From positions 1 through 10,508 of the forward strand of contig JAAZAW010000196.1 of the NCBI GenBank assembly GCA_012514125.1: a stretch of 10,508 nucleotides of DNA, given 5' to 3'. Of the stretch, positions 6,485 through 10,508 are shown in pieces. The notes below the pieces were generated by a model, which saw only the letters and a list, made by a program, of their open reading frames with translations, searched no databases and was not told the origin of the DNA. Source of the DNA: Phycisphaerae bacterium (lineage in GTDB: Bacteria > Planctomycetota > Phycisphaerae > JAAYCJ01). Position numbers and translations under genes: made by a program. The first letter of the stretch is position 1. Each line of letters opens with the position of its first letter.

Positions 6485-6958
6485 ATGATAAGAATTAATG
6501 TAGCCGAAAGTTCGACTTCGACCTGTGAGCCTGGTGTCAAGACTTCTGCCAGACGGGAACGACGGGGTCTTTCCCTGACTTCGAATTTCGTGAGTTTTAT
6601 GGTGAGGAATCTGGCTCGGCATTATCGTGAAAAATCGATGATGTTTCTTGAGAATAAATCGCTGGCGTGGTACATCAAGAGTATCGGAGCAGCCAGAAAA
6701 GCGTTTATTGGTACCGTTGCGTTGGCGAGCCTGATTCTGGTGCTTTTTACGGGCTTTGTCATGATCCATATGGGGCTGTTCTTTTTGCTGCCGTGGTCGC
6801 TTGGAGCCAGGGCCACTTTGATTCTGGTTCTGGGGGCGATCTATTTTGCGGCTGCGGTAATCGTTTTGCTGAAAGTTTCGTCAGAGAGATTTTTCATGCG
6901 AAAATCCAAAGCCTCTGAAATGGTTGACCGGTTCGTTCAGCAACAAAAACAACATTAA
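6485..6958 (+). CDS. two-helix membrane protein, YqjE / holin-superfamily-III-like
   Basis: This 157-residue protein has two strong transmembrane helices (about 73-99 and 109-129) separated by a short PWSLGARA turn, flanked by charged cytosolic ends (basic RKSKASEMVDRF near 139-150). This layout, and its position directly after a DUF883 gene, match YqjE and the phage_holin_3_6 family; sequence similarity by eye is modest, so the assignment leans on context. The first about 35 residues are polar and Ser/Thr/Arg-rich, and the Shine-Dalgarno before ATG 6485 is weak. Translation may be coupled to the preceding gene, or the true start may be the ATG at 6599. Function is unknown; in this family it is assumed to be envelope-associated in stress. 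It is convergent with the SPASM gene, with a 21-bp gap and no clear terminator. Confidence 0.65.
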   Translation: MIRINVAESSTSTCEPGVKTSARRERRGLSLTSNFVSFMVRNLARHYREKSMMFLENKSLAWYIKSIGAARKAFIGTVALASLILVLFTGFVMIHMGLFFLLPWSLGARATLILVLGAIYFAAAVIVLLKVSSERFFMRKSKASEMVDRFVQQQKQH

Positions 6959-6979
6959 GGATCACCATCGACTCATGTT

Positions 6980-8614
6980 TCAGGGACGGTGCCATTGACG
7001 GCATCGACTGCACAGAATGTTCGGACAAAAATTTTCCGTCAGATGCGATTCACGAAGTTCGTGAAGTGACAAGCCTTGCCAGATATCGATCAGACTTTGC
7101 TCGCGAATGGAGGCGAGGGGAATTTGGGCGTTAAAGTCCTGATCGCATGGGACGACGTTTCCATCGGCAAAGATCGTCATTCGTCGATAGATCTGCCGGC
7201 AGGATTTGCGTTTCGGGCCGGCCATGGAGTTGACGGCGTGGTTCGGAATCTGACCGGCGTAATCGCTGTATCCGTTGATCACGGCCCAGCCGACTTTGTT
7301 AAACCAGCCGTCGAAAAATGCGTCCATCAGTTCCATTGTTTCAGGGGTCTTGATCATTGTCGGCGCCAGCAGGGGAGTCGGCAAAAGATGTGTTTCAATG
7401 GTTTTCATCACACGTTCGATGTTTTTTTGTACCTGTTCGTAGTGGTCGATTCCCATAATTTCTTTATAGAGTTCCCGCTGAGGTACATCGATCAGCAGGG
7501 CCAGAATATCGATCGGCAGCGAAGTGATTGTTTCCGACATGGATGAATCGAACAGTGCCGTCGAGTGCATCCCGATGCTCCAGACGCCTGTATTCTTGAG
7601 GCCTGTGACGATTTTTCCCAATTCAGGATGAGCCGACGGTTCGCCGAATCCGCCCAGGAAGACCAGCAGATCATCACACTGCGAAGCCAGCTCCGCCACA
7701 CGTTCAACGATCAATTTTGCATCTATCGGGCCTCGTGGTTTGTCCGGTGACGGACGATATCCACCGGGCCAGGGCCAACCGGAAACCAGTTCAATTTCAA
7801 GTTCATGCGGCAGATCCATCAGCACCGATCCGGCTATGTTGCGCGCATGCGAGGTGATCTGGACAATATCGGCGGTCAGGGGGTCGAGTGTTTGGGCGAG
7901 TTTACGTCCCAGGGCCAAAGTTCGCTGCGTGTCGCAGATGAAACGAATTCCCGTCTGAATAACGGCGGGGTCCAGCGTCAGGTTGCAGGCTTTGGAAATC
8001 AAGTCGATCTTCGGAGAGCTGGGTTGATAGCCGATCAAAGTCCCGGCGATTTTATTGGCCTGAGGTAATTTTTCCAGAAGTTCGCGTGCGATAATGACGC
8101 CCGCGAGTCCGGGCGGGGCCTGTGTGAACGAGAAATAGTATTCATCCTGATGAGCCAGGTATTGTTCGATCTGCCGATCGAGAACGCACGGATCGACCCA
8201 CGCGCCATGCGGATCGACCGAGAGCACCGCCGGTGCATCCAGTTTTTTGGCCAGTTCCGCCAGAACGAACGGCAAGGTTGCCTCGTCGAACGCGCAGACC
8301 CCAAGCATCCCGCCACGCCAGCACTGAGCGGCCCATTTTCGCGATGCGGTCAGTCCGGACCACCATTGCGGCCGGGAAAATTCTATCGGCAGGACTTCCA
8401 CGTTCAAACCCTTTAAGATCGATTGGACTTCTTCGGCTTGTTCGGGTCTGCAAAAGACTATTTTTCGTCCGCTTTTTTCCGATCGGCATACGCGTTCGAG
8501 GGTTTGTCTGAGTAAAGGCCGACCGGCGAAATCTTCTCGCAGCTTACTTGGCTGACCCAGCGGGGCGGTTTCAAGGTCCGCCCAGAGAATAATCGGAATA
8601 TTATTATTGGTCAT
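6980..8614 (-). CDS. SPASM-domain protein with degenerate radical-SAM core and nucleotidyltransferase-like N-terminus
   Basis: This 544-residue protein has three regions. Residues 1-about 250 resemble a sugar-nucleotide cytidylyltransferase fold by eye (PIILWADLE start, GRPLLRQTLERV at 31-42), without the usual Gly-rich/Lys nucleotide-binding signature. Residues about 268-450 look like a radical-SAM barrel: a LEIELVSG strand (272-279) where ELTxxCNxxCxxC would sit, then LGGFGEPSAHPEL (320-332), which matches the GGEP motif. The CxxxCxxC triad is absent; the only cysteine in 271-450 is C313. Residues 472-538 keep SPASM-like cysteines C472, C490 (in FADGNVVPC), C530, C535 and C538. It may therefore bind an auxiliary Fe-S cluster but lack radical-SAM catalysis. 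The start overlaps the end of the upstream MAF-type gene by 11 bp with AAGGA nearby, implying translational coupling and a shared glycan-modification pathway. From memory it recalls the spirochaete spiro-SPASM family. Confidence 0.8.
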   Translation of the reverse strand: MTNNNIPIILWADLETAPLGQPSKLREDFAGRPLLRQTLERVCRSEKSGRKIVFCRPEQAEEVQSILKGLNVEVLPIEFSRPQWWSGLTASRKWAAQCWRGGMLGVCAFDEATLPFVLAELAKKLDAPAVLSVDPHGAWVDPCVLDRQIEQYLAHQDEYYFSFTQAPPGLAGVIIARELLEKLPQANKIAGTLIGYQPSSPKIDLISKACNLTLDPAVIQTGIRFICDTQRTLALGRKLAQTLDPLTADIVQITSHARNIAGSVLMDLPHELEIELVSGWPWPGGYRPSPDKPRGPIDAKLIVERVAELASQCDDLLVFLGGFGEPSAHPELGKIVTGLKNTGVWSIGMHSTALFDSSMSETITSLPIDILALLIDVPQRELYKEIMGIDHYEQVQKNIERVMKTIETHLLPTPLLAPTMIKTPETMELMDAFFDGWFNKVGWAVINGYSDYAGQIPNHAVNSMAGPKRKSCRQIYRRMTIFADGNVVPCDQDFNAQIPLASIREQSLIDIWQGLSLHELRESHLTENFCPNILCSRCRQWHRP

Positions 8615-10508
8615 AGACGTTATTTTCCTTCCGGGCTTGTTCGATGCGATCTTGTGCTTCTTTGAGCAGTTCCGTTACTTCGTCGCATCCCTTGATCAGG
8701 GCTTCCATATATTCGATATCGCGTTTGAGCTGGTGTTTCGCTCGCTGTGTGCCGGTGGGTTGTTTCGCGTCCAGATGCCGATCGTGCATGAACCTTCGCA
8801 TTTCCGCCAGGGTTGAAACGGTACACACGATTTTCAGCGATCGGGAATGTGTGTTGACGATGGAACGAATTTCATCGACTTGTATAATGACTTTGTTAAA
8901 TTCCGCCGGTTGGTCGATCAGTCCCTGGAGTTTGACCACCAGCCCTCGTGTTTTATCACAAAGTTGTTTAAATTCTTCGATCTCGTCGAGCCGATTCTGA
9001 ATTTGTTTCGACAATTCCCTGAGCGGTTTGGGGTCGAACCATTCGACTTGCTCCTGAAGTTCGAAATTTTCCGGTGGGATTGTTTTCCGGGCATATTGTT
9101 CCAGCGCCTGGGCCAGTGACATTATGAGTGTGTTTCGTTTTCTCGCGCCGCCTTCGGTCGCGTCGATCACCTTCGCGGAAGTCTGGGCAAAATCTCGCTC
9201 GAATTGCTGGAGATAGGTAAACATCTGTTCATCGGTATAAATCGATCGTCCGTGGATATCCTCGATTTTTCGCAGGATCGGTCGATTTCGAACGATGCGT
9301 TCCCACTCTTTCATTTCCAACGTATCGAAACGGTTAAGCTCCACCGACCAGATATCGTGGACCGCGTTTCCCGGCGCATAATACATATTGTCGGAAAAAC
9401 CGAGGTCCTGGCCGATCATGACGATCGGGTCGGCGCCGAAATATTCCGCCAGATAAAACGACAGGTGCGCCACCGTCGAGCCCGATTTGAGGCCGTCGCG
9501 TTTTTTTGCCATCGGACCAAGGCACAGATCGGCAAATTCGTTTTGCAACAATCGTTTTCGACCGCGATATACATCCAATACCGTCCAGGTCGCTTTAGGC
9601 TCTGCCACCAGTTGTACCTGACCGAAATCTTCCACCCCTTCAAAAAAACGCCGAGAGATTTGACTATAATCGAGTGAGGTGACAAAGTCCGGTTCGATTC
9701 CCAGACTTTTGAGCATCTTGAATGTTGTCTGCACGGCGATGATCACCGCTTTGCCTTTGGCTTGTCTGAGCAATTCGACGTTTTTAGCCAGCGAAGGTCC
9801 CGCTGAAACGATGATCGCCGGATATCCTTGAAACCGGCGGTGAAGCGAGTCGATGGTTGGGCAACAGACGTAGCTGACCAGATTATTTGCGACGTTCGAT
9901 TGTGTTACTTTGGAGTTGCTCAGCATAGTCACGAACGACATCCGGCAAAACGCCATATAATCCGTGAAAAACGATCGCATTTCCACATGAAAATCGCTAT
10001 GCCAAAGCTTGGTGTATGTTAGCGCCTGAAGCGACGTTCCCAGGATCATCGTCGGCGCCAGAGGTGTGAGCTTTTCGTGCATTTGCCCCTTGTCCGCCCG
10101 GACCAGAAAGAGCAATCGTCCTTTGGCGATTTCTTTTGAAAAATCGGTCCGCCAGAGTGCTTCTCGGATTACCCCCGGCTCAGGCTCAAAGACAACGACA
10201 ATCGTTTGGTTGCTCGCCCGGTCAAAAAGCGACCGAATATGATATCCCAACCCGATGCCTGAAAAGATAAACACAAAATTCTTGTCCAGATCGAGCGCAT
10301 CGACAAATTTTTCCGCCTCGTTGCCCGGATCGTATTTACTGTGAAGATAAATTTCTTTTCCGTCGGAAAGTTTTATTTTTAAGGTGGGTTGGCCGTTCCT
10401 GGCTGTTTCAATAACCCACGAATTATTTTCCGGAATATCGTCGAGGAGTTGTGCCATCCGCGCATCGGTGCGATAGAGAGCTTCTAGATTTTTATGCCAT
10501 ATCGCAGG
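8604..10508 (-). CDS. motility-associated MAF/MptE-like (DUF115) glycosyltransferase, 5' end outside window
   Basis: The frame is open through the right edge: 17 further codons without a stop precede the ATG at 10457. That ATG has no Shine-Dalgarno site, so the real start lies beyond the window; at least 634 residues are encoded. Numbering from the internal Met, the landmarks are FSGIGLGYHI (65-74), FEPEP (90-94), the MptE/MAF core SAGPSL (218-223) followed by AVQTTFKMLKSLGIEPDFV (241-259), GSTVA (326-330), GQDLGFSDNMYYAPG (349-363) and DATEGGA (432-438). The C-terminal part (about 480-615) is charged and coiled-coil-like. Characterised Maf proteins transfer nonulosonic acids such as pseudaminic or legionaminic acid onto flagellin in the cytoplasm; the sugar and target here are inferred. 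The upstream residues (WHKNLEALYRTDARMAQLL) fit the family's usual N-terminus. It overlaps the SPASM gene downstream, suggesting one operon. Confidence 0.92.
   Translation of the reverse strand, partial: PAIWHKNLEALYRTDARMAQLLDDIPENNSWVIETARNGQPTLKIKLSDGKEIYLHSKYDPGNEAEKFVDALDLDKNFVFIFSGIGLGYHIRSLFDRASNQTIVVVFEPEPGVIREALWRTDFSKEIAKGRLLFLVRADKGQMHEKLTPLAPTMILGTSLQALTYTKLWHSDFHVEMRSFFTDYMAFCRMSFVTMLSNSKVTQSNVANNLVSYVCCPTIDSLHRRFQGYPAIIVSAGPSLAKNVELLRQAKGKAVIIAVQTTFKMLKSLGIEPDFVTSLDYSQISRRFFEGVEDFGQVQLVAEPKATWTVLDVYRGRKRLLQNEFADLCLGPMAKKRDGLKSGSTVAHLSFYLAEYFGADPIVMIGQDLGFSDNMYYAPGNAVHDIWSVELNRFDTLEMKEWERIVRNRPILRKIEDIHGRSIYTDEQMFTYLQQFERDFAQTSAKVIDATEGGARKRNTLIMSLAQALEQYARKTIPPENFELQEQVEWFDPKPLRELSKQIQNRLDEIEEFKQLCDKTRGLVVKLQGLIDQPAEFNKVIIQVDEIRSIVNTHSRSLKIVCTVSTLAEMRRFMHDRHLDAKQPTGTQRAKHQLKRDIEYMEALIKGCDEVTELLKEAQDRIEQARKENNVYDQ

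Noticed and set aside
6182..6769. 195-residue minus-strand reading frame
   Set aside because: It is antisense to two well-supported + strand genes and is Arg/Ser/Phe-rich without family features.
6959..6979. Bidirectional terminator between the convergent YqjE-like and SPASM genes
   Set aside because: The 21-bp gap has no inverted repeat or T-run.

Overview
The window looks like chromosomal DNA from a moderate-GC, Gram-negative bacterium with a flagellum. The best guess is a Planctomycetota (Phycisphaerae-like) or related lineage. This is inferred from the gene mix (MAF/MptE-type glycosyltransferase next to a SPASM protein, a glycogen-synthase-like enzyme next to a lone glycogen-binding module, CstA, and a YqjD/YqjE-like pair) and from strong Shine-Dalgarno sites with some TTG and GTG starts. 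No rRNA, tRNA, CRISPR array, transposase or phage gene was seen.

Left part, + strand: positions 1-46 hold a 21-bp tandem repeat, possibly the end of an upstream gene. A perfect-consensus sigma70-type promoter (202-230) and a long leader precede a NarL/FixJ-family response regulator (374-1030). A structured, G-rich intergenic stretch follows, then an unrecognised 148-residue reading frame (1269-1715). Next come a GT-B glycosyltransferase of the glycogen-synthase type, starting at a TTG codon (1826-3142), and a free-standing CBM48/AMPK-type glycogen-binding protein (3257-3541). These two are probably one storage-polysaccharide unit, ended by a clear intrinsic terminator at 3679-3716. A short reading frame with a near-ideal ribosome-binding site runs through that terminator.

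Middle: a CstA-family transporter (3783-5768, - strand) is divergent, across about 360 bp, from a two-gene + strand unit. That unit encodes a DUF883 (ElaB/YqjD-like) tail-anchored protein (6128-6481) and a two-helix YqjE/holin-superfamily-III-like membrane protein (6485-6958).

Right part, - strand: two genes overlapping by 11 bp. The upstream one is an MAF/MptE-like (DUF115) glycosyltransferase of the motility-associated group, whose frame runs off the right edge of the window (8604-10508). The downstream one (6980-8614) is a 544-residue protein with a nucleotidyltransferase-like N-terminus, a radical-SAM-like core and a SPASM-like cysteine tail. The core has lost the CxxxCxxC cluster motif, which makes this protein the most unusual item here. 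Together the pair probably acts in surface or flagellin glycan modification.
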